Shown here: positions 37,446 through 51,330 of the stretch, piece by piece | How positions within the stretch are numbered: position 1 is the first letter of the stretch | Layout: every line of letters starts with the position of its first letter | NCBI GenBank assembly: GCA_029783825.1 | Contig: JAREIK010012081.1 | Location: 1-64,000, forward strand | Direction of reading: 5' to 3' | Source of the DNA: Sapria himalayana | Lineage: Eukaryota; Streptophyta; Magnoliopsida; Malpighiales; Rafflesiaceae | DNA: 64,000 bases | Notes under the pieces: generated by a model | Told to the model about the DNA's origin: nothing | Database searches by the model: none | The model's input: only the letters and a program-made list of their open reading frames with translations | Made by a program: the position numbers and the translations under genes

Positions 37446-40400
37446 ACAAAATCATAGATAGACACATAAATAGATAGATAGATCAATAGATAGAGAGATA
37501 GATAGATAGAAAGATAGATAGATAGACACATAGATATAGATAGAGATAGAAAGATCGACATATATACTGATAGACTGATAGAAAGATAGATAAATAGATA
37601 AATAGACTAATAGACATATCGACATATGAACATATAGATATATTGAATGATAGATATATAGATAGACATGTAGACATATAGATAGATATATCGATTAATA
37701 ATAGACATATAGATAGATATACAAATATACAAATAGACAAATAGATATATATATATATATATATGGATAGACGAATAGACAGATAGACAGATAGCTAGAT
37801 TGATAGATAGAGAAATAGACAGATAAATTGATAGATTGATAGATAGATAGATAAAAAAAAGAAAGCTACATAGATAGACTTATTGATAGATAGACTGATA
37901 GATATATAGACAAATAAATAGATAAACTGATAAACATATTGAAAGATAGATAGATAATCAGATACACACATAGGTAGATAGACATATTGACATTTAGACA
38001 GATAGACAGATAGATAGATAGACATAAAGACAAAGAGAGAGATAAATAGATAGACACATAGATACATAGATAGATATACATATAAACAAATAGACAGATA
38101 GACCGATAGATAGATTGATAGATATAATGACATATAGACTGATAGACAAAGAGATAGATTGATAGATAGACTGATATACAGATAGACTAATAGGTAGATA
38201 TCTAGATATACATATAGACAGATAGATAGATAGATGATTAGATAGATAAATAGATGATAGATTGAAAGAAAGAAAGAAAGATAGATAGATAAACATATAG
38301 TTAGAACATAAATAGACAAATCGATAGCTAGTCAGATAGACAGATAGATATATAGACAGATAGACTGATATACACAAAGATAGATAGTTAGATATAAAGA
38401 TAGATAGATAGAAAGATAAAAAGATAGACAGATTGACATATAGACATATAGACATATAGAAAAATAGATAAATAGATAGATATAGAGATAAATAGATAGA
38501 CATATACACAAATATATTGATAGACATATATATAGATATAAAAATATACATATAGATAGATAAACAGATAGATAGATAGATAGACTGATAGATAGATAGA
38601 TATATTGACAAATTTACATAAAGACATACACATATAGACTGATAGATAGATAGATTGATAGACAAATAGACAAATAGTCATTTAGATAGAAAGACTGATA
38701 TATAGATAGATAGATAGATAGATAGGTAGGTAGATAATTAGATATACACTCACATAGTTAGATGGATAGATAGATAGATAGAAATAAAGACTAATAGACT
38801 GATAAAAAGAATGACAGATAGAAAAATAGATAGATAGACAGATAGCATATAGTATGAAGATAGATAGATAGAAAGACATATCCATAGATAGATAGATAGA
38901 TAGATTTAGACATAGATAGATAGGTAGGTAGGTAGGTAGCAAGATATATAGAAAGGCATATAGACATATAGATAGATTGATAGATAGATAGATAGATAGT
39001 GAGATAGATATATAAATAGACAGGTAGATAAAAAGAGAGATCGACATATAGAAAGATAGACATATAGATAGATAAATAGACAGACACATAGATAGTTTGA
39101 TAGACAGATATATAGATAGATAGATAGATACATATATAGATAGAGAGATAGATAGACAGGTAGTCAGATAGATAGATAGACAGATAGCTAGATACATAGA
39201 TAGAAATATAGATAGATAGATAGTTAGACAGATAGAAAGATAGATAGATGACAAATATATAAAAAGACAGAAAAATAGAGAGATAGATTGATTGATAGAT
39301 AGTTAGATAGATTTATAGATAGATAGATAGACCGATAGAAAGATATAGTGATAGTTAGATAGATAGATAGATAAATAGTCAAATAGATTGATACATATAT
39401 AGATTAAAAGATAGACAGATAGATAGATAGATAGATAGGCAGAAGATAGATAGACATAAGATGGATAGACAAATAGACAAAAAGACAAATAGTAGATAGA
39501 TAGACAGATAGATATACATATAGAAAGATAGACAAATAAACTGATAGACTGATATACATATAGACAGATAGAGAAATAGATAGAACACATATAGAAATAT
39601 AGATAGATAGACAGATTGATAGAAGAAAGATAGACTCATATACATATAGTAAGATAGAGAAATAGACAAAAAGACAGATAGACAGATAGATAGAAAGAAA
39701 GATAGATAGATAGATAGACTTATAAAAGATAGATAGATAGATAGTCAGAATGTTAAAAAGTCATTTATAAAGATATATAGAAAGACCGATAGATATATAG
39801 ATATATAGACAGATAGATAAATAGATAGACTAATAAATATATAGATAGATAGATAAATAAATAGATAGATAGATAGATAGATAGAAAAATTATTAAATCG
39901 ACAGATAGACAGATAGCTAGATAAATAGATAGATTGATAAATAGACAGATAGACTGTTAGACAGATAGATAGATAAATAAAGAGATATATAGTTAGATAG
40001 ATATATAAATAGATATATAGATAGATAGAAAGATAGATAGATTTACAGATACATAAATAGAGAGATAAAAAAATAGAGATATGGAAAAATAGACAAACAA
40101 AATTCATAGACAAATAGATAGATAGAAAGATAAATAGACAAACAGACACACTGACAGATAGAAAGATATACATGTAGATAGACAGAGAGAAAGAAAGAAA
40201 GATACATAGATAGATAAACATATAAAGGAAACTCATAGATAGATAGACATTTAGAGAGATAGAAAGATAGACATAAACACAAATAGATAGATAGATAGAT
40301 AGTCAGATAGATAGAAAGAGAAATAGTTAAATAGAAAGATATATAGATATATAGATAGATAGACATATATATATATATAGATACATATTAACAGAATGAC

Positions 40401-40707
40401 AGATTGAAAAATAGACATATAGAAATATAGACTAATAAACAAAATGGCAATAGACAGATATACAGATACACACATATATTGATCTATAGAAAGATAGATA
40501 TATAGACAGATAGATAGAAGATAGATAAAATCATAGACAGATAGAATACATATATATAGATAGATAGAAAAATATATAGATAGATAGATAGACTGATAGA
40601 CTGATAGACTGATAAATAGATAGATTTATAGACATATATAGAGAAAGATAGATAGACATAGATAGATTGATATATAAACATATAGACAGAAGATAGAAAG
40701 ATAGAAA

Positions 40708-40752
<45 letters not shown>

Positions 40753-42829
40753 TGATACACAGATACAGATATACAGATAGGTAGATAGCCAGATATTCAG
40801 ATAGATAGATAGGTAGATAGACATATAGACAATTAGACATATAGATAGATAAATAGATAGACACAACACAAATTGAAAGATAGACACATAGACAGATAGA
40901 CATAAGTCAAATAGAAAGATAGCTAGATAGTCAGATAGATATATAGAATGATAGAAAATAGATAGATAGGTAGATAGATAAGTAGATAGAATGATAGAAA
41001 TATAAACAAATTGATATATAGACATTAATACAAATAGATAGATTAACAGATAGATAGATAGACAAATAGACACATAGACAGATAGACTGATATAAAGATA
41101 GTGATAGATATATAGATATATATATATATATATATAGATAAATAGATAGATAGTTAGAAATATATATATATACACACACACACACATAGTTAGATAGATA
41201 TATAGATAGATAAATAGATAGACAAACAGATAGAATGACAGCCATATAGACAAAAGATAAATATACAGATAGACAAACAAAAAGGAAGCTAATCATTAGA
41301 GAGATACACATCTAGACATATACACAAATAGAGAGTTAGAAAGATAGTTAGATAGATAGATAGATAGATAGACATATTGATAGATAGATTGATTGATTGA
41401 AAGATAAACACACACATATATATATACAGAAGATAGATTACATACATAGATAGATAGATAAATAGATAGATAGACAGATAGACATATAGATAGATAAATA
41501 GATAGGCATACCGATAGATGGATAGACATATAAATAGATTGACAGTAGACTTATAGAAAATAGATAAAGACAGAATACAGGTAGATAGATAATCATATAG
41601 TCACATAGATAGATAGACAAAAAGAAAAATAGACAGATAGACATATCGATAGATTGATAGATAGAATGAAAGACAAACTTATTTCAGATAAATAGATAGA
41701 CAGATAGACAATTAGATAGATAAATAGCCATATAGATAGATAGATAGATAGATAAATAGATATACATATACATAGATAGAAAGATAGATAGATAGATGCA
41801 TGTAAAGATAGATAGATAAATAGATAGACAGATAAATTGATAGACATATTGATAAATAGATAGATAGATAGATAAACAGATAGATAGATAGATAGACAAA
41901 TAGATAGACAGACCAATAGATAGATAGATAGATAGATAGACATATAAATAGATAGACAAATAGATACAAGACAGATAGAAAGATAAAATGATTAGTAGAT
42001 AGACCTATAGAAAATAGATACATAGACAGAAGACATGTATATAGATATAGATAGAATCAGATAGACAGATATACAAAAAGACAAATAGACATATAGATAG
42101 ATAGATAGATAGATAGACAGATTGATAGATAGATAGATTTCAGATAGATAGACAGATAGACAATTAGATAGATAAATAGCCTTATAGATAGATAGATAGA
42201 TAGATAGATGGACATTTAGATAGATAGAAAGATAGACAGATAGACACATGGATAGATAGCTAGATAGACAGATAGACAAATAAATAGATAGACATAGAGA
42301 TAGATAGATATATAGATAGATATATATAAATATAGATAGATAGATAGGCAAATATATAGACAAATAGACAGATAGAGAGATAGATAAATAGACACACAAA
42401 ATATAGATACACAGACAGACAAACAGAAAGCCAGATAGGCAAACATACAAATTAATGGACATATAGATATATAGATAGATAGATAGATAGAATAGCTGAT
42501 AGAAGATAGACATAAATAGATATTTAGAGATATAGAAAGATAGAAATATACACAAATAGATAGATAGATAGATAGATAGTTAGTTAGTTAGTTAGGTAGA
42601 TTGATATACAGATAGATAGATAGATAGTTAAACAAATAGATAGATAGATAGACATATAGATAGATAATTATTTTGACACATTGATAGATTTACAGATAGA
42701 CATATGGTAATATAGATTATGAGATAGATAGGCAGATAGGCAGATAGACAGATACACAAATACTTAGATAGATAGATAGATACATAGATACATAGATATA
42801 AGATAGATATAGATAGACAGATACACAAA
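35924..42829 (+). repeat. GATA satellite array 3, right palindrome arm
   Basis: GATA/GACA array on the + strand, the mirror of array 2. It has a CA-rich patch at 37075-37210 mirrored by a TG-rich patch at 34380-34560. It contains (TA)n runs near 36066-36090, 36507-36528, 37744-37764, 40707-40750 and 41114-41137. It is about 1.1 kb shorter than array 2, so the arms have gained or lost units. It stops exactly at the AAA target site of the CACTA element. Confidence 0.93.
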
Positions 42830-43240
42830 TACTACAATAAAAATCTTATATAGCTAGGGATAATTCCCTAGCAAAATGGGTCTTTTCTATCACTAAAAAA
42901 GATATATCGATTGATTTATGATGGAACCATTCCTAATCTAAAGTTGTCGTCACTAAAATTTAGCGAAGGAAAGTGATCCTAGCGAATAATTTAGCGATGA
43001 AAAATCCATAGCTAAAAAAATATTTTTCCTAGCTAAATTAGCAAGCTAAATAATAATTTCTGTCACTAAACGGATATAACAATAGAAGCTTCCCCAATCT
43101 AAATTGATCGTCTCTAAAAATTATAGATAGAAATAGTCCATAGTAAAATAAATTTAGCAACGAAAAAAATTCATTGCTAAAATAAAGATTTCCCTAGCTA
43201 AATTAGCAAGAGAAAAATTCCTAGCTATTTTAATTTCAAA
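42830..43240. repeat. CACTA left TIR and subterminal repeats
   Basis: The TIR is followed by repeats with AGCTAGGGATAATTCCC, CGTCACTAAA and TTAGCGA words, and AATCTAAAGTTGTCGTCACTA-like units near 42938 and 43098. It matches 27361-27782 in reverse complement. The first base of the TIR is T instead of C. Confidence 0.8.
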
Positions 43241-43880
43241 ACTATTTTCAGAATTTATATATTTTTTTAAAAAAAATTAATTAAATAATTTAATTTTTTT
43301 ATTTTAAATTGAATAAAAATAGAAGCTATAAATCATAATTTATAATTAACAAAAAAATTATTTAATAACTTATTATAATACAATATTTCATACAATTAAA
43401 ATAAAAAATAATAAAATTTTATTACATCTTATTCATCAATGTATCTACAGATACTGCATAAAGTATAATCTTTCCATGCTTTAACATTGCTTTCTCTCTC
43501 TCTGCTTGTCCAATCATCACCTTTCTATTACGACAAAGCTATTCAGGTCATGGTGCGACATGTCTAGTCAAAAATCCCTATACTTATACAAGCTTCTTAT
43601 GGGTAACAGTGCGGTACCATATCTATAAGAAATTTAAACCACTCAATCAAATCAAAATATATAAAAAAATATTATTTTTTGATACATATATAATACTGTA
43701 GTATATATGTACGTATATACTAATATTCCACTCGTACATATATTACTGTAGTATATGTACATATAAACTGCAGTATTCTATCTACATATATACTAAGTAC
43801 ATATATACTCAGTATATATGTACATAAAATATTGTAGTATTATATATACGTATATACTGAGTATATACATGTGCATATAC
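43241..43880. other. CACTA interior: AT-rich, conserved block and ATATAC minisatellite
   Basis: 43400-43640 matches 26930-27180 of the other copy in reverse complement, but with stops and shifts in the corresponding frame. 43690-43870 is a minisatellite of TATATGTAC/ACTGCAGTA-like words. No intact gene is visible. Confidence 0.6.
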
Positions 43881-44860
43881 CACATTTATTGTTGTTGCTA
43901 TTGCTACTACTACCATTGCCGCTCCTGCCCCTACTACTACTGCTACTATCGATGCTGTTGCCACTACTGCCATTGCCACCATTACTGCTGTCGCTGCTAC
44001 CACTACTGCCGCTGTAGTCTCTGCTGCCACTACTGTCTTCGCTGCCACTAGTGTCTCACCGTTGTTGTCGCCACCACTACCGCTGCTGTCTCCACTACCA
44101 TTGCTATCTCTACTGCTAGTGTTGTCTTTGCTACCACTGCTGTCGCCGCTACTGCTGCTGCTATCTCTGCTACCACTATTGTTGGCACTACTACCACTAC
44201 CACTACTAAAACCACCACTACCATCGCCACTGCTGCCACTGCTGCTACCATCATCGCTGCCATTGCTTTCGCTGCTACAGCCGCTACCACTATTGCCTTT
44301 GTTGCTTTTTCTATTACTGCTGCCTCTACCACTCCTGCCCCTGCTACCACTATCGTTGCCACTCCTACCACTGCAACTGACGCTACCACTATCGCTGCTG
44401 CCACTACCACTATTGCCTTTGTCGCTGTTGCTACTACTGTCGTAGACATTCCTACCATTGTTGTCACTACCGCTACCACTCCTACTGATGCTGCTGTCGA
44501 TGTTGCCATTGCCACTACTGTCACTACTACTACCGCATCCGCCACTTCCACTTCTACAACCGCTACCATCACTGCCACTGCTACCACTACTGACACTGCT
44601 GCCACTGCTAACGCTGATGATAGAGTTACCACATCTACCACCATTGTCGCTACTATCGTCATTCCCACCATTGTCTCCACCACTGCCACTGCCTCTACCG
44701 CCTCCACTACCTTCACTACCACCACCACCATAGCCTCCACTACTGCTGCTACCACCACTGTCGCCTCTACCATTACTGCCACCACTGCCACTGTTGCCAC
44801 CACCACCACCACTATTGCTACTACCACCATCACTACAGCTACCTTTGCTGGTGCTGATAA
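43880..44860. repeat. GCT/ACC trinucleotide-based minisatellite in the CACTA element
   Basis: Nearly 1 kb of degenerate GCT, ACC, ACT and GCC triplets, often in 9-bp units such as GCTACCACT. It is far richer in GC than its surroundings. The register is in triplets, so both strands stay open for long stretches. The minus strand gives a Val/Ala-rich frame (44048-44950) and the + strand a Leu/Pro/Ser-rich frame. It is absent from the left-arm copy, which passes straight from GAGTGCCAGGAAGAAT (about 26889-26904) to the following sequence. I regard it as an expanded repeat, not a gene. Confidence 0.8.
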
Positions 44861-45530
44861 TAAAAGTGGGGAGGGCGATGATGTTCGACTAATGAACTTC
44901 CCTACTAACCACTCATTTTTAGATTGAGCGAATTGTTGACGAGGCGACAAGCTGCTTCACCCAAAACAGGACCCAATATTCCTCCTGGCACTCACGACCT
45001 ATAAAAATCAGGTTATGTTACAAATTTCCTTCCAATTGAATAATGTTTTGTGAAATCTATTAACATTACATGACACTACACACGCATCATCATCATCATC
45101 ATCATCCTAATACCTAGTATAATTAGAACTAATCATTACTGGCCCTACATCAATAAAACTTTTTTCCTCATTCATATGCTTTGTACCATGTGATAATTGC
45201 ATATCTACACAATTACTAAAGATTTAAGACCAACCTATGTCTACCTGGATGGCCTGGAGTAGAAATATTTTCATTCCACAACTTGGGGGAAGATCAAATA
45301 TCCATGGCTTTAATGACCTGCATCGGTAAGCAATGCATGATGATGACCATACCAACCCGAACAATTATATATTCAAATGTGTGTGTATGTGTGTGTGTGT
45401 AAAAGGGTGTGTATGTATGACAATATATACATGTCTAAAAATAAATATAAACACATATACTTTCATGCAAAAACACATATCATCAAAGACAACAGAAGGA
45501 AATAATCTTGGGCTTAAAAAATACACATAT
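44861..45530. other. CACTA interior conserved with the left arm
   Basis: 45000-45450 matches 26440-26880 in reverse complement, for example GACCTGCATCGGTAAGCAATGC against the mirrored sequence near 26560. It carries (CAT)n at 45086-45105 and a (TG)n run near 45379-45400. At about 45450-45530 the two copies part: the left arm has 1.8 kb with the XRN fragment here, this copy about 70 bp. Confidence 0.65.
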
Positions 45531-45537
45531 AGGTCTC

Positions 45538-45607
45538 TTAGGCATGGTCAACATCTTCTAGTTCTTTGTCCTTTGGTACTCCACGCAGATAAAGAACATT
45601 GTTACAC
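45538..45607 (-). pseudogene. Short exon-like segment, mirrored copy
   Basis: Counterpart of 24518-24587. After an acceptor-like GGGCAG the frame reads NNVLYLRGVPKDKELEDVDHA and stops. It has the same length as the left-arm copy. Family unknown. Confidence 0.45.
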
Positions 45608-46790
45608 CTGCCCATGGAGCATAACATAGAACATTTAGAAACCAATCAATAAAACAACACCAAACCACTGACTAAACTAGATAGACTACCACATGCAACA
45701 CCAATTGTGATTTGCTAGAAATTTCACACAACGAGATAATCATGAGATTATTTTTAAATTTACTGAATCAAGATTACTCCAAGATTTCCAGTGAACTACC
45801 CATCAAAATATTCTTCTATGTTTCTCAGCTTCACGCATCATTCCATGATTAATTATAAGAAAGTTAGAAAGTATCAAATAAAAGAGAAATAGAAGTAGAA
45901 ATGACAACTAGTTGTGTGGTATTGAATTTTTGCATACCTGTAGGTTCATATATAAATCCACCGAAGTAAGAAAACCTGAAAGAAACAAAGAAAAAAATGA
46001 GAAAAAAAATGAAATACACAGGAGGTTGTAGATCTGCATGAAATAAGAGTGTCAAGAACAAACCTGCATTTGCGTGGGACTAGAATCTTTTCATTCATCT
46101 CACAGCTTCAGAAGCTAAGGTGTTGTTCCCATTGCTAGGAGGACTAGCCAAGAATTGTACATACCAATTATATGCTAAAACTCTACCCAAAATATTCAGG
46201 TACACACAAACATATTCACATATATATATAAATAATAATTATAGACATGAACAAACACAAATCTAAGTTGATAATCATACAACTTCAATAAATATCTATA
46301 AGATGTCCAACAATGATGTTTAGAGAGAAAGAGAGTGCAAAAAAAATATTTCTAGAATATTGAAGATAATAGAAGCTCGGCCTCCTTTTGATCCAGCTTA
46401 AATTGGGAAAGATGGGATGAATGCATAGGAAGGATCGTGGTAATGTCTGAAGGCTTTGAATCAAAAATTTTTTGTGTGTCTCACATCAGATGTCCTGGAA
46501 AGATTCATTATCATGTTAATCAGCAAAGAAAAGAACAAAAACAAAATAAAAAAATTGAAACCTTCAAAAAAATCTCATCATTTTTTGCTACACAAAAAAA
46601 AATAAAAATTAGTTCAGAAATAATTCTTATGCGAAATCACCCTCATAATTAGTTGGTGAATTTGTGATAGTCTCTCCTTTGAGGTTTCACGGCTAGATCT
46701 CAGAATACTATCTGTCGTGTTAATGCCACAAACTATGACTCCATATAGGACATATGTTGTTACATTATATTCTTAATATCTTTGGCATTA
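45608..46790 (-). pseudogene. CACTA interior with the transposase exon tail
   Basis: Aligns in reverse complement with 23340-24510. The stretch at about 46660-46790 retains the end of the Ptta/En-Spm-like exon (DLAVKP on the minus strand near 46690) that is fuller at 22906-23466. The conserved GLGS core and the coiled coil are missing: similarity to the left arm stops at about 46790. Without a core this cannot encode a transposase. Confidence 0.6.
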
Positions 46791-48566
46791 TATTATGAGT
46801 TATGAAGGATATTTTCTAGTTCAGTGTATGAGCCCTGGACTTTCATATTTATTCAAATAGAATTTGTTATGTATTCATCTATGGGCCTTGTTATACATAC
46901 TCATGATATGTATCTTAGATTTCTTTTCATATATGCTACTAGTTTTAATTGAGATTCTTATTATATGAATATTTCTATTATTTTTTATTTTCTCTCTTAA
47001 TCTAAATTTTTGTATCATATATATGCATGCTAACATTCATATCATAAGTAATTAGTTTACTTTTTTTTAATCTGAATCATTTGATATTATCTTGACTAAA
47101 ATGTAATTGTACAAGCAGTAATTTATTGTTTGGTCTATTTTTTTGATACATATTATTTTAATATTTTAGTATTATTATAATTTTTTTAGTTAGTTATTTT
47201 ATTAAACAACAAAATAATAATGTATGTTTTATCCTTTTGATGTTTATGTGCATGATTCGTAGATTATGCATATAACTTTCAACAAAATTAAGCAATATAC
47301 ATTCTATAAAATCTTATTTAGTCTCAGAAGCTATTCTAGGCAGTTGGTTATTATTAACTTATTTATTACACAGTCTCAAATTAAACATGTATTATTGTAT
47401 AATCTAAAAATTCTGAAAAAAAGTACATGAGATATTTATTTTTATTGATTATTAGGTATGTTAGAAAAAATTTTAAAACTTCATTTCTAATACATCATGA
47501 GTGTATTAGTTAAGCATCAATTATATATGGTTTATTTTAATAATTGGAAATTTTGTAAGGTTTATCATATACTATTATTTTAATAATTTTATTATTTTTA
47601 TTTAAAGTTTTACTAAATAGTCTTGATTATATTTTTTATAAGAAACATCTCAATTTGTGTTAATTTTTATAAATTTTTATTAAACTATGAAAATATAATT
47701 TGAATTTACTATTAAAATGTTTAAAAATTGTATTTTATTTTAAATTTTTTATATATTTTTAACTTTTTTTTAAAATATTTTGAATAATTTACTAGATATT
47801 GTGTACTGACAGTCCTATGTAAAACGAGGTATGTGTGATGAAATACAAATATTTGGTTGAAATATTCAGAATATTTATACTACATAAAAGTATTTATAAA
47901 TTTTCACAGGGAGTAGTGATATTTATCATTAATTTTTTTGAGAGATGTTTTCAAGCAATATTCCATGTTAGCATATATATCTTGAAAATAGATTTTTGTA
48001 AACTTTCATTCAAAATTTTTATGCATATTTATTTTGTTAATGATCTCTATACTAGTAGAGAGACTATTTGATAAAAAAAAAACTCCTACCTAGAATGAGG
48101 TATATTAGAAGAAAAATAAATATTTGATTCAGATGACAAATATATTTTAATTATATATTAATATTTATATATGATGTTAATGGGGAGTAGTTATTTTAAT
48201 AGCTAATATTTTGACTAGATTTTTTAAGTCATATCGCATATTATTTTATGGATATTGGATAACTTTTTTTTCATTTTTAACTCTAAATTTTTATGTATAT
48301 TTCTTTTTATTCATGATCTTTCACAGTAGATATATGATAGTTACATGTGTAATTAATTATTTTCCTTTTGGATACTCTTGTATTTAAATATGATATAGAT
48401 ATTACGCCTCATAGACAATGAAAATAATTATGGTTACAAATGATAAGATATTTCATATATAATTGTGTGCTTTGATATTATTTTTTTCAATGACTTGATT
48501 TAATAAAAACATATATTTAGACATTGTAATGATAAGATATGTATCATTTCCATTGTTATTCCTTAG
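46791..48566. other. AT-rich CACTA interior, no gene recognised
   Basis: Very AT-rich with no supported frame. A small open stretch at 47835-48071 on the + strand is low in complexity and has no recognisable domain. No counterpart was found in the left arm. Confidence 0.55.
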
Positions 48567-48746
48567 AGTGACGATGAATATGTTTTTGAACCTAATACTA
48601 TAATCTTAGTTGATCTTGAGGAAGTGGTGAGACATCTCATAGTACCCTTTACTGGCCTAGAATTTGTTGAGGCTCCTAGTGGTGTGAGTGAGATGGAGTC
48701 TTCATGTGAGAGTGTCACACAAAGGACAAGATGTGATACTCCTTGA
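48567..48746 (+). pseudogene. Unidentified exon-like segment
   Basis: After a T-rich tract ending CCTTAG, a frame of 59 codons reads SDDEYVFEPNTIILVDLEEV, then VRHLIVPFTGLEFVEAPSG and ends TRCDTP before TGA. Composition and codons look like real protein, unlike the AT-rich surroundings. It runs antisense to the transposase remnants of the same element. I do not recognise the family with confidence. It may be a captured host exon. Confidence 0.4.
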
Positions 48747-51330
48747 GAGGAGATTAAGATTGAAATAATTGATGATTACAATCTAAAAATATATACTAAA
48801 CATATGCAATCACAATATTTTTTAGTTGAGTTATTTTAGATGTAAAAAGTTGATTGGGCAACTCGGGCACAACTTGCATCGTATTGGGCCTACACCCGTC
48901 TTGCCTCATTCTGTGCTCGGAATCGCCAGCAATCCTGGTATTTTAGAACAACAAGTGGCATAGGCACAATTAATTTTCTAAAAAAATTAGCTATTTAAAA
49001 TGATTGGGCCATACTTGTTGGCTCTGGGTTGGACCATATAACTAGGCAATGTAGTGGCTAGTGTAAATGGAAGTGCCTTGTTACTACGTGCTTACCAAAG
49101 CATGCATCACCCAACACCCTAGGTTTGGAATGACATTTTGTTAGGTCATGTTGGGCTGACCTACAATGTTGCCATGCTGGCATGACATTTCTTGGGGGCC
49201 CTTTTGTGTTATGTTTGGCACAACATAATAAGTTAACAGATCACAAAAAAAATTCAAGAAATGTGATTATAATTAAAGATTATGAACATTATTGGATATA
49301 TACATATATTCAGATTCCATGAATCTATATGTTCATTAAGAAGTGATTTGGTTGATAGCCATTATTTGTAACCAACATAAAAAGATAGAGGCGGAAGAAT
49401 TAAAACAAAATCCTAGCACATTCATCCGTAATTGTCAAATTAATTTCTAAACTAAACATTAGCCACATCACGGATCACTAAACATGCAATTTATATTTGA
49501 AATTAAAGATCACTAATTTCATAAATAAATAAAAAAGCAAAACCTCTGGCAAAGACTTTGATTTTCTCTGTGGCAGATTTATTTTTCCCTTTCTCCAAAT
49601 TGACAGTATGGAAACCATGTTTCATCCTCATAGTTACACATCGATAGCCTCTCGTGCTAGGCTATAAACAAATCTCTGCATCTGGTGCAACAAAGCATCG
49701 TTCCAAAATCGTCATAGAATCCAAACGATCAATTGAAGAAGAAGATGCACAAGTGATCATCAGATTTCTTTGACGCATGCCGAAAATGTTGACAGCAATA
49801 AATCTACAATAGCGAACCGGTCCGGACGTATGGTTTAGTTTGCAAAACATGGGCATTGGTGTGCTGGTAGTTGGCATGAAGATAGACATTTGTGAGCAAA
49901 ATCGTGCATAAAATTAATAAACAAAAGTTCAGGTTCTCCTTGTCTTTTATGCGTTGGTAGGCAAAATCAAAAAGCACATGGGAATCGAGAGGATGAGGCA
50001 TCTAGGCCTGGTAGGCTGGTCAACTAGTGACTACCATGCCCGCTACTTCTTTATTCTTCGACTCGCCAGCTTTGGCGTGATTCTGATTCTCTTGGGAACA
50101 TTTATAATTTATTAGAGTTTATTAAGTTTATTAAGTTAAAGACTAGTTGTAATCTCTAATTATTAAGTTTATTAAGTTTTATTAGGTTTTAAAATTTCAT
50201 TAATGTTTTAATTTTATATTATCAAAACATCTATTATACAATAAATATATATAAAACATTAATAATCATCTATTTTTTTTTTACTTAATAAAATATTTTC
50301 AACAAATTAATGTGCGTGTAGCAAGACACACATGAAAATTAAACACCTTTCAATTTTTAATTATCAAATTTATTACATAATAAATATATAAATAATTTCA
50401 AAAAATAAATGTTTAGCCTTCGAAATAGAAAAACAAATCAAATTGATATAAAATTTGCAAACTTAATATAGCAAGACACACATGAAAAGAATATTGGTAT
50501 TCAAGATACTTTCCAAAGAATTATAAATACTCTTTATGTTAAAAAATGTACAAATATATATATTTTAAGTTTATAAATTTTTAAGAATTCATATTTATTT
50601 TTGTTAAGATAATATGAAATAATATTAAAGTCAAAATTTCATATTATTTTATATAATTTATAATTTATAAAATTCTAAAAATTACTTAAAGTGAGATGAT
50701 TATTAAGGAAACTTTATATTTATTAAATTTATTAATGATGGAATATTAAAAACTAATAGTATAAATTTACCTCAATTATTTAATTCTTATTAATTTTAGT
50801 AGGGACAAACATATCTGTATTTATCTTTAAATATATCAATTTATTTTCATTTAAATATTATGAAAAATTAAAATTTTTTTATAATTCAAAAATTTCAAAT
50901 TTTTTAGTAATTATTTTATAAAAAATTTTTTAGGCATAAAGCTATTTTTTAAACTTAAAATAATATTAATATTTACTTTTTTTTTCGTTAATCATGATAT
51001 ATTGTAAATATATTATATTTTATCATACAATAAATTATTTAATCTTTTTATTAGTAAAAATTTTAATGTATGTTCATTTATTTTTTTAAAATATCTTTGA
51101 AATTTTTAATAATTATAGAATTAATTATTTAATGTTATTGTAGTCTTTATTAATAGTTATTATAGTCTTTATTAATATTTAATTTTTTTATATTTATATA
51201 TTTTTAAAATTATTTATTTACAATAACTATTTTTATATTTATATGAGGAGAATGTGTCTTACAAGGATAGCTCATCTATAGAAAATGATATACGTATCAT
51301 TAATATACAAAATTAAATAAAATATTAAAA
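48747..51330. other. CACTA interior, mixed composition then AT-rich
   Basis: 48850-49220 is of balanced GC content and may be a decayed insertion, with repeated short words such as GGCATGACATTT. 50100-51330 is extremely AT-rich. Apart from the small frame at 49662-49889 nothing is supported. Confidence 0.5.
49662..49889 (-). pseudogene. Unidentified short reading frame in the CACTA interior
   Basis: A 75-codon frame reads SGPVRYCRFIAVNIFGMRQR, then NLMITCASSSSIDRLDSMTI and ends VAPDAEICL. Its composition is protein-like and it is in the same sense as the transposase remnants. No start context or promoter is evident and I cannot assign a family. A captured exon is possible. Confidence 0.35.

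Noticed and set aside
27783..42829. Idea that the palindrome is an assembly artefact
   Set aside because: The arms differ by many substitutions, by about 1.1 kb in satellite length and by separate insertions (XRN, triplet repeat). A false join of one sequence with itself would not give this, although long-read proof is still lacking.
44048..44950. 300-codon Val/Ala-rich frame on the minus strand
   Set aside because: It coincides with a triplet minisatellite that is also open on the other strand, and the mirror copy of the element lacks it.
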